From contig JAZNOP010000020.1 of assembly GCA_045580875.1 (NCBI GenBank), positions 57,455-121,454 on the forward strand: a DNA stretch of 64,000 bases. Direction: 5' to 3'. A program made the position numbers and the translations under genes. The notes beneath the pieces are model-generated. The model did not search any database, was not told the DNA's origin, and saw only the letters and a program-made list of their open reading frames with translations. Source of the stretch: SIG598 sp045580875 (lineage in GTDB: Bacteria > Bacillota > Clostridia > Oscillospirales > Acutalibacteraceae). Every line of letters starts with the position of its first letter. Within the stretch, counting starts at the first letter, position 1. Positions 34,562 to 42,551 of this stretch are shown here, piece after piece.

Positions 34562-35362
34562 ATGGATCGTTCTACAATCGGATTTATCGGTGCAGGTAAT
34601 ATGGCAACAGCTATTTGCCGCGGATTGCTTTCATCTGTAAATGCTTCTGATATATATGTATTTGATATTGATTCAAATAAAACTGATGTCTGGAAAGATC
34701 TTGGCTGCTGCATCTGCAATTCCGCAAAAGAGACAGCATCGCTTTCAGATTACCTGATAATTGCAGTTAAGCCTCAGAACATATCAGAACTGTTGTCTGA
34801 CATATCTGATTCACTTCGCAACGGTGGTGTTCTTGTTTCAATTGCAGCTGGAGTATCTATAGATAAGATCAAAGGTCTTATCGGTGATTATCCTGTTGTT
34901 CGTGTTATGCCCAACGCCTGCATGACTGTCCTTGAGGGCGCCTCCGCTGTGTCAGCATCTGGTGATGTCACTGCAGTACAGCTTGACAAGGTTTGTGAAA
35001 TACTCAGAAGCTGTGGTGCAGCTGAGATAATCGATGAGTCTCTTCAGAATTCAATTATTGCGGTACACGGAAGTTCACCCGCTTTTATATTCCTTTTCGT
35101 GAAAGCTATAATCGACGAAGCAGAAGCAGAAGGTATCTCGTATGAGTCGGCAAAGAATCTGATCTGCTCCACTCTTATCGGCTCGGCAAAAATGATGATT
35201 GACAGCACTCGCAGCCTTGACGAACTTATTTCTGTTATCACCTCCAAGGGTGGTACAACAGAGGCTGCGCTTAAAGTTTTAGACAATAATAACTTCTACG
35301 ATTCCATACGTGAATGCATGAAAGCTTGCCGTGACAGAGCAGAAGAGCTTGGACGTATGTAA
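34562..35362 (+). CDS. proC: Pyrroline-5-carboxylate reductase
   Basis: 266 residues. It begins with a Rossmann motif, IGFIGAGNMATAI, and carries AVKPQ, RVMPNACMTV and the C-terminal STRSLDELISVITSKGGTTEAAL signature, of which VTSKGGTTEA-type residues are diagnostic. It makes proline from pyrroline-5-carboxylate with NAD(P)H. The ATG at 34562 follows GTGAGG; an earlier in-frame start at 34514 is not supported by homology. Confidence 0.95.
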   Translation: MDRSTIGFIGAGNMATAICRGLLSSVNASDIYVFDIDSNKTDVWKDLGCCICNSAKETASLSDYLIIAVKPQNISELLSDISDSLRNGGVLVSIAAGVSIDKIKGLIGDYPVVRVMPNACMTVLEGASAVSASGDVTAVQLDKVCEILRSCGAAEIIDESLQNSIIAVHGSSPAFIFLFVKAIIDEAEAEGISYESAKNLICSTLIGSAKMMIDSTRSLDELISVITSKGGTTEAALKVLDNNNFYDSIRECMKACRDRAEELGRM

Positions 35363-35449
35363 TTGTTGCTGTTATTTACTGGTGTAAATAAGTATTTTTA
35401 CTTACTCATTCTCATATATATTGAAAAAATATATTGAGGAATGATATTA

Positions 35450-36022
35450 ATGAAAAGAACTATCCGCCGCATTGTTTTATCTGGCGAATTACTGACCATG
35501 ATATTTTATCTGTTCATGGTATTGTGCGGTTTTATTGCAGGCTGTCAGTTATGGTCTGTCAGTGACATACCGTCAGTGGTTATTGGAAATATAGTGTCTG
35601 CCGGTTTAAATTATGTATTTCTGTTTCTTCTCTTTCCGGCTGCTTTCTGTGTGATTGTGTTTTTTATACTGGCAATGTTTGCTGCAGGCTGGCTGCTGCT
35701 TCCTTTGGTTGTATATATTTTAGGCTGTGTCTCCGGAGTTGCAGTATGCTCTTTATTCGGAGCGCCGGTTTCCGTTTCTGTTTTATCTTCCGCTCTTGCG
35801 GTTTCAGCATGTTTATTTTGCACCCTTGTTGCTTTGTGCTTTATTGCATCGCAAGCCCATATATTATCACGAAAGCTTGCATATTCCAATGGCAGCAAGA
35901 TTGCTTATACATATTCTTGCGGCAATATACTTCTGGTTACTGCCGTGATTTCTGCTGCTGATTTCATTTTTGCAGGAATCATATATTACACGCAAGTATT
36001 ATTCGCTTTGCAGAAGGAGTAA
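35450..36022 (+). CDS. Polytopic membrane protein upstream of a Xer recombinase (SpoIIM-like position)
   Basis: 190 residues with about five hydrophobic segments and many small and Cys residues. I do not recognise the sequence. In Bacillus, spoIIM (a five-helix forespore-engulfment protein of about this size) sits beside the xerD gene, so a SpoIIM-like role is possible from position and topology only. The ATG at 35450 lies 9 bases after GAGGA; the ATG at 35441 is too close. Confidence 0.6.
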   Translation: MKRTIRRIVLSGELLTMIFYLFMVLCGFIAGCQLWSVSDIPSVVIGNIVSAGLNYVFLFLLFPAAFCVIVFFILAMFAAGWLLLPLVVYILGCVSGVAVCSLFGAPVSVSVLSSALAVSACLFCTLVALCFIASQAHILSRKLAYSNGSKIAYTYSCGNILLVTAVISAADFIFAGIIYYTQVLFALQKE

Positions 36023-36027
36023 TTACC

Positions 36028-36945
36028 ATGAGCGATTACATTACTGAATTTAGAATTTATCTGGTTGACAGGAAAGGGGTTTCATCGAACACCCTTGAAT
36101 CATATATCCGTGATGTTTCTCAGTTCATGAACTTCTGGAATTCTACTTTTGAGAAGACTGTAACTGACGCTGAAACAGCTGATATAGAAAGTTTTGTTGA
36201 TCATTTAAGAGCTGAGAATAAATCTGCCGCAACAGTCACCAGAATGCTTGCCTCTGTCAGATCCTTCTTCCAGTTCTTTATGCTCGAGGGAAGGATATCT
36301 TCAAATCCCGCCAAGTCTATCAAGCTTGAGCGCATAGAGAAAAAGAGTCCGGAGATCATGACAAACAAGGAGATCAGAATGCTTCTTGCCGCACCGAACA
36401 CTGATGATATGAAAGGTGCCCGCGATAAGGCAATGCTTGAACTTCTGTACGCTACCGGCATCAGAGTATCTGAGCTTATTAACCTGAACGTCAGTGATGT
36501 TCGCTGCCCGAGTAATGACCGCGGTGAGGTTATTTGCCGCGGAACTCGCGGAGTACGTAATATCCCGATGCATAATATTGCAACTGAAGCACTCAGACAC
36601 TATATCACCTCAGTTCGTCCTATGCTTGTATCCGCAGACAGTGGAGATGCACTCTTTATTAATCTGAACGGCTCAAGGCTCACAAGACAGGGCTTCTGGA
36701 AAATCGTAAAAGCTTATGCTGAATCAGCAAAAATCAAAAAAGAAATCACTCCTCATACTCTCAGACATTCCTTCGCAATGCACCTCTATCAGAACGGTGC
36801 ATCACTTCAGGATCTGCAGATGATGTTAGGTCACGCAGACATCTCATCTACACAAATGTACGCTGCCATCTCGAGACAGAATTCTTATTCCGATGTTTAC
36901 GAGAGATGCCACCCGCTTGCAGCAGCTCAGCGTTCTAAAAACTAA
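36028..36945 (+). CDS. Tyrosine recombinase XerC/XerD-like
   Basis: 305 residues: an N-terminal SAM-like core-binding domain (about 1-85) and a catalytic domain with R146 (GIRVSELINLN), H243/R246 (HTLRHSF), H269 (LGHADI) and Y278, nearly the numbering of E. coli XerD. The catalytic Lys of the beta-hairpin, normally in GKGxKxR, is replaced: the stretch reads CRGTRGVRNIP with no Lys. It probably resolves chromosome dimers at dif, but this change deserves a check. It follows the membrane gene by 5 bases. Confidence 0.9.
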   Translation: MSDYITEFRIYLVDRKGVSSNTLESYIRDVSQFMNFWNSTFEKTVTDAETADIESFVDHLRAENKSAATVTRMLASVRSFFQFFMLEGRISSNPAKSIKLERIEKKSPEIMTNKEIRMLLAAPNTDDMKGARDKAMLELLYATGIRVSELINLNVSDVRCPSNDRGEVICRGTRGVRNIPMHNIATEALRHYITSVRPMLVSADSGDALFINLNGSRLTRQGFWKIVKAYAESAKIKKEITPHTLRHSFAMHLYQNGASLQDLQMMLGHADISSTQMYAAISRQNSYSDVYERCHPLAAAQRSKN

Positions 36946-36952
36946 AAATATA

Positions 36953-36982
36953 AAACCTCAGCGATGCTGAGGTTTTTGTTTT
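36953..36982 (+). terminator. Intrinsic terminator after the Xer recombinase
   Basis: AAACCTCAGC (36953-36962) and GCTGAGGTTT (36966-36975) pair perfectly around a 3-base loop, followed by TTGTTTT. Confidence 0.88.
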
Positions 36983-37011
36983 GTAAAAATTTATAATTTT
37001 ACTTATTTGCA

Positions 37012-37040
37012 TTGACTAATTATGTGTAAAATGATACGAT
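37012..37040 (+). promoter_or_regulatory. Sigma-A type promoter of the GPH transporter
   Basis: TTGACT (37012-37017) and TACGAT (37035-37040) are 17 bases apart, about 30 bases before the ATG at 37072. Confidence 0.7.
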
Positions 37041-37071
37041 ATGTTTGAAATATACAGCGGAGGAAAGAAAT

Positions 37072-38490
37072 ATGAAAAAAACAAAACCAAACTATATGAC
37101 GAAATTTTCAGAAAGGTTAAGTTATTGGACTTTCTTTGTAGGTCAGAATGTCTACTATAACATAACCGCCGTTTTTATCAGTACATATCTTGCTATGCAG
37201 GGAATAGACCTTGCAAAGGTCGGACTGGTTCTGCTTGCCGTTAAAATTTGGGATGCCGTCAACGATCCGCTGTTTGGATTTATATTTGACAGAACTAAAT
37301 TCAAAAGCAAACTGAAGTGTCTGCCGTGGCTCAGAATTTCAACTGCACTTATTCCGCTTGTAACAATTGCACTTTTTGCCATTCCATCATTCCTTACTGA
37401 AACTGGAAAGCTGATTTGGTTTGGCGTAGCATATCTGCTTTGGGATACGGTTTACACTCTGACAGATGTTCCTGCTTATGCGATGCTTAACACCATGACC
37501 GATAATCTTCAGGAAAGAAATATCCTGCTCTCTGTGAACAGAGTATTCTCCGGCGCAGGCGTACTTATCTATGGTGTTGTTCTTCCTATTCTTATCAGCG
37601 AAACCGTCGGGCTCAGTTCTACAATTGCAGTTGCAATTCTCGCTATATTCAGCGCTGTAACAATGATTCCTGCGTGCGTAAACTGTAAGGAGCGCAATTA
37701 CAATCCTGATGAGGAAGATGAAAACTTTACCCTCCGTCAGATGTTCAACTATCTGACGAAAAACAAATATCTCCTCATTTATTATGGCGGCTACTGCGCC
37801 ACTGATGCGCTTAAGACCTCTGCCGCTGTAACTCTTTTCGTTTCATTCTATCTGTTCGGCAATTCGACATTCAGTGTTGTGCTTAATATCCTGAATATGG
37901 TCCCCGGCGTATTTGCCGCAATGCTTATGCCGACCATTCTGAAGAAACTTGATAAATTCAAGACACTGTTCTGGTGCAATATTATAAACATCATTCTTGG
38001 TCTAGCAATTTATTTCCTTGGCTGGCAGAACCAGACACTTTTCCTTGTTCTTACAGTTATCCGCTGCATACCGATGAGCATCGTTGGCATACTTGCTTTC
38101 ATGTTCACTCCGGACTGCGCTGAATACGGTCAGTACAAATCAGGCACCAGTGCAAAGGGAATCACATTTGCAATCCAGACATTCTCTGTAAAAATAACCG
38201 GCGCAATCTCATCTTCACTTGCACTCTTCCTGCTCGGCCTGTTCTCCTGGATTTCTGTTGAGGCAGAAAGCTTTGCGGAGCTGGAGGCTCTTGGTATACA
38301 GCAGAGCGCAGCGGCAATCAACGGTCTGTGGATTGTTTATGCTCTTGTTCCGGTCATTGGTATGATAATCAGCACATTCTTCTATCTTGGCTACAAGCTC
38401 AATGATAAGGACGTGCAGATCATGGCTAAGTGCAACTCCGGAGAAATAACCCGTGAGGAAGCCGAGCAGCAGCTTTCAAGAAAGTATTGA
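37072..38490 (+). CDS. Glycoside-pentoside-hexuronide (GPH) family sugar:cation symporter
   Basis: 472 residues with about 12 membrane helices in an MFS fold. KIWDAVNDPLFGFIFDRTK near residue 60 is the GPH signature with the Asp that binds the coupling cation, and TPDCAEYGQYKSGTSAKG is the second conserved loop. It should import a glycoside or hexuronide with Na+ or H+. No glycosidase is adjacent, so the substrate is unknown. GCGGAGGAAAG precedes the ATG. It is monocistronic between a promoter and a terminator. Confidence 0.9.
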   Translation: MKKTKPNYMTKFSERLSYWTFFVGQNVYYNITAVFISTYLAMQGIDLAKVGLVLLAVKIWDAVNDPLFGFIFDRTKFKSKLKCLPWLRISTALIPLVTIALFAIPSFLTETGKLIWFGVAYLLWDTVYTLTDVPAYAMLNTMTDNLQERNILLSVNRVFSGAGVLIYGVVLPILISETVGLSSTIAVAILAIFSAVTMIPACVNCKERNYNPDEEDENFTLRQMFNYLTKNKYLLIYYGGYCATDALKTSAAVTLFVSFYLFGNSTFSVVLNILNMVPGVFAAMLMPTILKKLDKFKTLFWCNIINIILGLAIYFLGWQNQTLFLVLTVIRCIPMSIVGILAFMFTPDCAEYGQYKSGTSAKGITFAIQTFSVKITGAISSSLALFLLGLFSWISVEAESFAELEALGIQQSAAAINGLWIVYALVPVIGMIISTFFYLGYKLNDKDVQIMAKCNSGEITREEAEQQLSRKY

Positions 38491-38541
38491 TTCTGAAAAA
38501 TATTGAAGCTATTTATCGTTTTACAAATAACTAAATAATAT

Positions 38542-38591
38542 AAGCCGTACCGGTCGACAATGAAGTGTTTTACCGGTACGGCTTTTCTTTA
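38542..38591 (+). terminator. Terminator between convergent genes
   Basis: AAGCCGTACCGGT (38542-38554) and ACCGGTACGGCTT (38572-38584) form a perfect 13-bp stem with TTTTCTTT behind it on the + strand. It overlaps the 3' end of the convergent anti-sigma gene and may stop transcription both ways, although the minus-strand T-run is weaker. Confidence 0.82.
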
Positions 38592-39632
38592 TTCAGTTAG
38601 TACGTCTTCAAGAGGGAAGGTTATTTCCCAGTCACCGTTAATCAACGTATCGCAAAGCACAAATTCACCCATCAATGTTAACTCTGGATCGCGAATATCT
38701 TCAAGTTCAAAAATATATTCATAATATCTTGACTTATTATCCGCAGTACTATCTGAGCTGTCGAAAATAACAGCCTCGCCGTTAATTATTTTTTCTCCGC
38801 TTTCATCTGATAGATAAATCCATCCATGATTGTCTGTCTCGGCTATATTATCATAACGAACCTGAATATGAACTTTTCCGTCAATAAAGCCATATGCAGT
38901 CACAGCTGCGCCGTCTCCGGGAATAAAAACAGGTTTCTCGAACTCCGACAGAACTAAAGTACCGGTTTCGGCGTTGTATACGGTTTCCGGAGATTCAGGT
39001 ATTGCTTCAGGATTTACTGCATCGAGTTCAATGTTAATAATATCCTTGCCGCAAAGCAGCTTGCTTACAGAAAATGTAATTTTCTTGCCGGTTATTTTCT
39101 GACCCTCCATGTGTTCAATTCTGATATGAAAAACCGCGGTTTTTGTTTCATCATCATAGCCGGCAAACTCACACATTCCAGCATATCCGAAAGCCGTGTT
39201 GATATCGTAACTGTCATACAGATCAAGTGTCTCATCTACGCGATCACCTTCAAGATCTGTCATTGCAATATATACTTCAGCTTTATCTTCGTGTATATAA
39301 GCCGAAATAACTTCCATCCGGATTCCTTGATCTGTGCACGAGCGTTCAACAGGTTTAAAATATTGTGCCACAGCGGGGGAGATGGCATACAGACCATCAT
39401 ATACAATTGAAACATTCGATGCAATCGCTGGAATTGACATCGAAAAACATAAAATAAAAATCGCTGCAGCTGCAACTGCGGCTTTTATTATTTTTTTATT
39501 GATCATGTTTTTTGATTTGCTCCGATCATCAGTGATCTGATTGCTTATTTTAGACACAAGAACCAGCTTTGCTTCGTTATCGAGCTTTATATTCATTGCA
39601 GCTTGTTTGAGTTGTATTAATTTATCACTCAT
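38589..39632 (-). CDS. Anti-sigma factor with DUF4179 domain
   Basis: 347 residues: a cytoplasmic N-terminus (about 1-45), one membrane helix (about 46-70) and a large extracytoplasmic part starting with a DUF4179-like region (YDGLYAISPAVAQYFKPVE). This is the layout of clostridial anti-sigma factors encoded after ECF sigma genes. It would hold the upstream-encoded sigma factor until an envelope signal releases it. The start at 39632 follows AAAGGAG and overlaps the sigma gene by 8 bases. The signal is unknown. Confidence 0.82.
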   Translation of the reverse strand: MSDKLIQLKQAAMNIKLDNEAKLVLVSKISNQITDDRSKSKNMINKKIIKAAVAAAAIFILCFSMSIPAIASNVSIVYDGLYAISPAVAQYFKPVERSCTDQGIRMEVISAYIHEDKAEVYIAMTDLEGDRVDETLDLYDSYDINTAFGYAGMCEFAGYDDETKTAVFHIRIEHMEGQKITGKKITFSVSKLLCGKDIINIELDAVNPEAIPESPETVYNAETGTLVLSEFEKPVFIPGDGAAVTAYGFIDGKVHIQVRYDNIAETDNHGWIYLSDESGEKIINGEAVIFDSSDSTADNKSRYYEYIFELEDIRDPELTLMGEFVLCDTLINGDWEITFPLEDVLTE

Positions 39633-40125
39633 GATCAAGAAACTCCTTTCTATATTTCTTTTCAAGTAATTCGCGACCTTTCTTAAGCCGCATCTTCACA
39701 GCTGATGGGGTACGATGTATAATTGAAGCAATTTCCGTAATAGTTCTTTCCTCAACATAATACAAAGTAAGAACTATTCTGAAATTTTCAGGTATAAGCA
39801 TCAGTGCCTCAAGTATTCCGCTTGAGTGAACAATACTTTCGGTCTGCTCCTGTATTAATTCCGGATTGAGTTCCATATCACGTTTTCTGCGCCTCAATAT
39901 GTCGCGGCAGATATTGGAGACAACGGTAATCATCCATGCTTTTTCGTGATTTTCATCACTGAAATGCTGTCCTTTTGTTATATATTTAATGAGTGAATCC
40001 TGAACAGCATCCTGTGCATCACTTTCATTCCCAAGCATTATGTATGCAATACGGTACATCATATCACTGTATTTTTCGACTGCCAGGCGAATTTCATCAG
40101 TCGATCGCCCTGATGAATCAACCAT
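39625..40125 (-). CDS. ECF-type RNA polymerase sigma factor
   Basis: 166 residues with region 2 (KYSDMMYRIAYIMLGNESDAQDAVQDSL) and region 4 (LIPENFRIVLTLYYVEERTITEIA, then a helix-turn-helix). Those motifs are quoted in part: YRIAYIMLGNESDAQDA and VLTLYYVEERTITEIA. The 3' end overlaps the anti-sigma gene. I chose the start at 40125 because AAAGGAG lies 10 bases upstream; an in-frame ATG at 40143 is ahead of it. Self-activation is likely, but no clear ECF promoter could be placed. Confidence 0.9.
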   Translation of the reverse strand: MVDSSGRSTDEIRLAVEKYSDMMYRIAYIMLGNESDAQDAVQDSLIKYITKGQHFSDENHEKAWMITVVSNICRDILRRRKRDMELNPELIQEQTESIVHSSGILEALMLIPENFRIVLTLYYVEERTITEIASIIHRTPSAVKMRLKKGRELLEKKYRKEFLDHE

Positions 40126-40170
40126 TTCTATCACTCCTTTCACTTATAAAACGAACAATTCAACGATTTG

Positions 40171-40227
40171 GTCAATAAAAAAATAAAAGCTGTATGTGCC
40201 ATGCTTATAAACACATACAGCTTTTAT
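40171..40227 (-). terminator. Intrinsic terminator of the XRE regulator gene (minus strand)
   Basis: ATAAAAGCTGTATGTG (40183-40198) and CACATACAGCTTTTAT (40212-40227) pair perfectly over 16 bp. Read on the minus strand, a run of seven T follows. It lies just past the stop of the XRE gene and ahead of the sigma gene. Confidence 0.88.
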
Positions 40228-40229
40228 GG

Positions 40230-40640
40230 TTATTCTTCTTTTTCGGATTTTAATCCTATGGTCACCATAGTTTCAATGATATTCTGACGTTGTTCTTTAG
40301 TCAGTGTTCTGTAACTGATGATAAGTTTTTTCTCTTCAAGAGTCAGATCACCGACTTTTGTGGTGCCGACACGTCTGTTGAGAAGTTCTTCCTCTTCAGG
40401 TGACATAGTAATCTTCTGACGGAACGAAGATGGTGCAAACTCATCACGTACATCAAGAAGAGCGTTGAGGGAGACATTGAAGATTCTTGACAATCTGACA
40501 AGATTATCAGAAGACGGTTCTGTGCGTCCAAGCTCATAATAGGAATATGTGGCACGGTGTATGTTGAGCTTATCTGCTATCTGCTGCTGAGAAAAACCGC
40601 ATGCTTCACGGAATTTTCTGAGTCGGTCCGCTAACGTCAA
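40230..40640 (-). CDS. XRE-family helix-turn-helix transcriptional regulator
   Basis: 136 residues from a TTG at 40640 that lies 7 bases after AAGGGGTG. The N-terminal Cro/CI-type HTH is LRKFREACGFSQQQIADKLNI..., of which FSQQQIADKLNIHRATYSYYE is the core (residues about 16-36). A charged C-terminal half follows. An upstream in-frame ATG at 40742 would add 34 Lys-rich residues without a ribosome site. It may repress its own promoter through the repeats in the gap to metA. Targets are unknown. Confidence 0.8.
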   Translation of the reverse strand: MTLADRLRKFREACGFSQQQIADKLNIHRATYSYYELGRTEPSSDNLVRLSRIFNVSLNALLDVRDEFAPSSFRQKITMSPEEEELLNRRVGTTKVGDLTLEEKKLIISYRTLTKEQRQNIIETMVTIGLKSEKEE

Positions 40641-40705
40641 GAATATCACCCCTTTTTCATGATTTTTCTTTATTATACACATATTTTTTGCTACTTGTGT
40701 GAATT

Positions 40706-40720
40706 GTGAATAAAATTCAC
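40706..40720 (+). promoter_or_regulatory. Inverted and direct repeats upstream of the XRE gene
   Basis: GTGAATAAAATTCAC is a 6-bp palindrome with a 3-base centre; a third half-site GTGAAT starts 7 bases earlier (40699). It lies about 65 bases upstream of the XRE start, close to a TATAAT on the minus strand (40677-40672), and is a candidate autoregulatory operator. Confidence 0.4.
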
Positions 40721-40832
40721 TTCGTTTTTTCTTTTTTGCCAACTATCACAATATTTACACGAAAAAAGACGAAATCAATGGCAAAATCTTGATTATAAAG
40801 TTTAAGTATCTGCAGATTCATTAATAAAAATG

Positions 40833-40861
40833 TTGAATGAAGCAAACGCGTATGATATACT
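40833..40861 (+). promoter_or_regulatory. Sigma-A type promoter of metA
   Basis: TTGAAT (40833-40838) and TATACT (40856-40861) are 17 bases apart. The start of transcription would be only about 35 bases from the metA ATG, leaving no room for a SAM riboswitch. Confidence 0.7.
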
Positions 40862-40901
40862 AATTTATGTATATAATTTTGAAATTAATCCGAGGTGCAA
40901 T

Positions 40902-41837
40902 ATGCCGATAAAAATTCCTAATTCGCTTCCTGCACACAAAATTCTCGAGAGTGAGAATGTCTTTGTAATGACAGAGTCTCGCGCTCTTATCCAGGATATC
41001 AGACCGCTCAGAATACTTATCCTTAATCTGATGCCGACAAAGATAGAGACTGAAACACAACTTTTACGACTTCTTGGCAATTCTCCTCTGCAGGTTGAGA
41101 TTGAGCTGCTTCAGACTGCAACTCACAACAGCAGAAACACACCGATAGAACATCTTCGCGATTTTTATCGTGTTTTCGATGACATCAAGGATATGGCATA
41201 CGACGGAATGATAATAACCGGCGCGCCGGTTGAGACACTTCCCTTTGAGGAAACTGATTATTGGAATGAACTGTGCACCATCATGGAGTGGTCAAAAAAG
41301 AATGTTTATTCTACACTTCATATCTGTTGGGGAGCACAGGCCGGTTTGTATTATCATTTCGGAATAGAGAAAAGAATGCTGCCCAAAAAGCTGTCCGGTG
41401 TATATGAGCATAATGTGCTTGAACCGCTTCATCCGCTGGTTCGCGGTTTCAATGAGCAGTTCATGATACCTCATTCCAGAAATACCGAGCTCTGCGAAGA
41501 AGAACTCGTAAAATGTGATGATCTCGTTGTTCTTGCAAACTCCGACCGGACCGGTTCGGCAATCATTGCAAACAAAAACGGCAGACAGTTTTTCTGCACC
41601 GGTCATGCTGAATATGATCGCTTCACACTTGCGTCAGAGTATACTCGTGATGTTGGAAGAGGACTTGACCCTGAAGTTCCGGAGAACTATTTTCCTAATG
41701 ACGATCCCAACACTTTGCCGCATATGAGCTGGCGCGCTCACGCAAATCTTCTTTTCTGCAACTGGTTAAATTATTACGTTTATCAGCAAACTCCATATGA
41801 TCTAAAAAAGCTTATCAGCATAGGCGAAAAAGAGTAA
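40902..41837 (+). CDS. metA: Homoserine O-acyltransferase MetA (predicted acetyl-type)
   Basis: 311 residues with the MetA catalytic set at the standard numbers: C142 (HICWGAQAG), H235 and E237 (GHAEYDR). Residue 111, in TGAPVE, is Glu. In Bacillus-type enzymes Glu111 goes with acetyl-CoA use, while Gly111 goes with succinyl-CoA, so homoserine O-acetyltransferase is predicted. It starts the activated-homoserine branch to methionine. The ATG follows CGAGGTG. Confidence 0.93.
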   Translation: MPIKIPNSLPAHKILESENVFVMTESRALIQDIRPLRILILNLMPTKIETETQLLRLLGNSPLQVEIELLQTATHNSRNTPIEHLRDFYRVFDDIKDMAYDGMIITGAPVETLPFEETDYWNELCTIMEWSKKNVYSTLHICWGAQAGLYYHFGIEKRMLPKKLSGVYEHNVLEPLHPLVRGFNEQFMIPHSRNTELCEEELVKCDDLVVLANSDRTGSAIIANKNGRQFFCTGHAEYDRFTLASEYTRDVGRGLDPEVPENYFPNDDPNTLPHMSWRAHANLLFCNWLNYYVYQQTPYDLKKLISIGEKE

Positions 41838-41858
41838 AATACAAGGAGATATTTTGAG

Positions 41859-42548
41859 ATGGGTGTAAAGAAGCAGAAATATCGCAGGCTTCAAGTTGAA
41901 AACATCGCATTACGTACCGTTTTTGAAATAGTTATGCTTATTGCAGCAACAGTAATTTGCTGTGTTGCTGTAATAAATAACTATGAAAACAGTTATGCTC
42001 ATTCATCAACAGACACAGCCGAACTCAGTGCAATGCAGCTGGCTCATAACATATCTGTCATAGCAGACCGCGATGCATTGATGACAGAAAACGCTGATCG
42101 CCGCGAGTATGTCAGCCAGGTGTTGTGTATGCAGCTTGAAAAATGTTTTATTGGTGATGATGTTCAGTATTCCGGCGGAATATTCACTGTTGATAATTCT
42201 GATATTGAGTTATTTGCATCAAGTGATGCGTTTGGTAAGCTGTATGCAAACCTCAGTGAAAATACAGAATTCACAAACGCCCTGCTGCTGGCCTCTGCAG
42301 GCGAACAGGTTAATATCAATATCGGCGATACATACATTGCTCTTTATCCTATTGCCGATAAAAACAGCGCATTTACTTATGCAATATCTTCAGCTGCGGT
42401 TGATTTTCGCTCTTCTACTGAATTTGACAGTCCGGTCAAAAATCGTATTGTACTTATTTCGATTGTCAGCGGATTACTGATACTTGGCTATTTTACTATT
42501 TCCGGAATACGTTCAGAACGTAAAAAGATAAGCGGAGAGGCGGTGTAA
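41859..42548 (+). CDS. Unrecognised two-helix membrane protein with extracytoplasmic domain
   Basis: 229 residues: a basic N-terminus, a membrane helix (about 18-40), an extracytoplasmic domain of about 155 residues and a second helix (about 196-216), ending in a short basic tail. The topology and a YSGGIFTVDNSDIELFASSD stretch resemble CACHE-type sensor modules, but I cannot confirm this. There is no output domain. It lies 3 bases before the large membrane gene, which has a similar extracytoplasmic region. AAGGAG precedes the ATG. Confidence 0.6.
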   Translation: MGVKKQKYRRLQVENIALRTVFEIVMLIAATVICCVAVINNYENSYAHSSTDTAELSAMQLAHNISVIADRDALMTENADRREYVSQVLCMQLEKCFIGDDVQYSGGIFTVDNSDIELFASSDAFGKLYANLSENTEFTNALLLASAGEQVNINIGDTYIALYPIADKNSAFTYAISSAAVDFRSSTEFDSPVKNRIVLISIVSGLLILGYFTISGIRSERKKISGEAV

Positions 42549-42551
42549 AAG

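Noticed and set aside
35382..35440. AT-rich symmetric stretch before the SpoIIM-position gene as a terminator or operator
   Set aside because: Pairing is short and imperfect and there is no convincing T-run; I treat it as ordinary AT-rich promoter DNA.
40170..40175. TTGACC on the minus strand as the sigma-gene promoter
   Set aside because: It overlaps the terminator T-run and no -10 hexamer fits at 16-18 bases; a sigma-specific promoter could not be defined.
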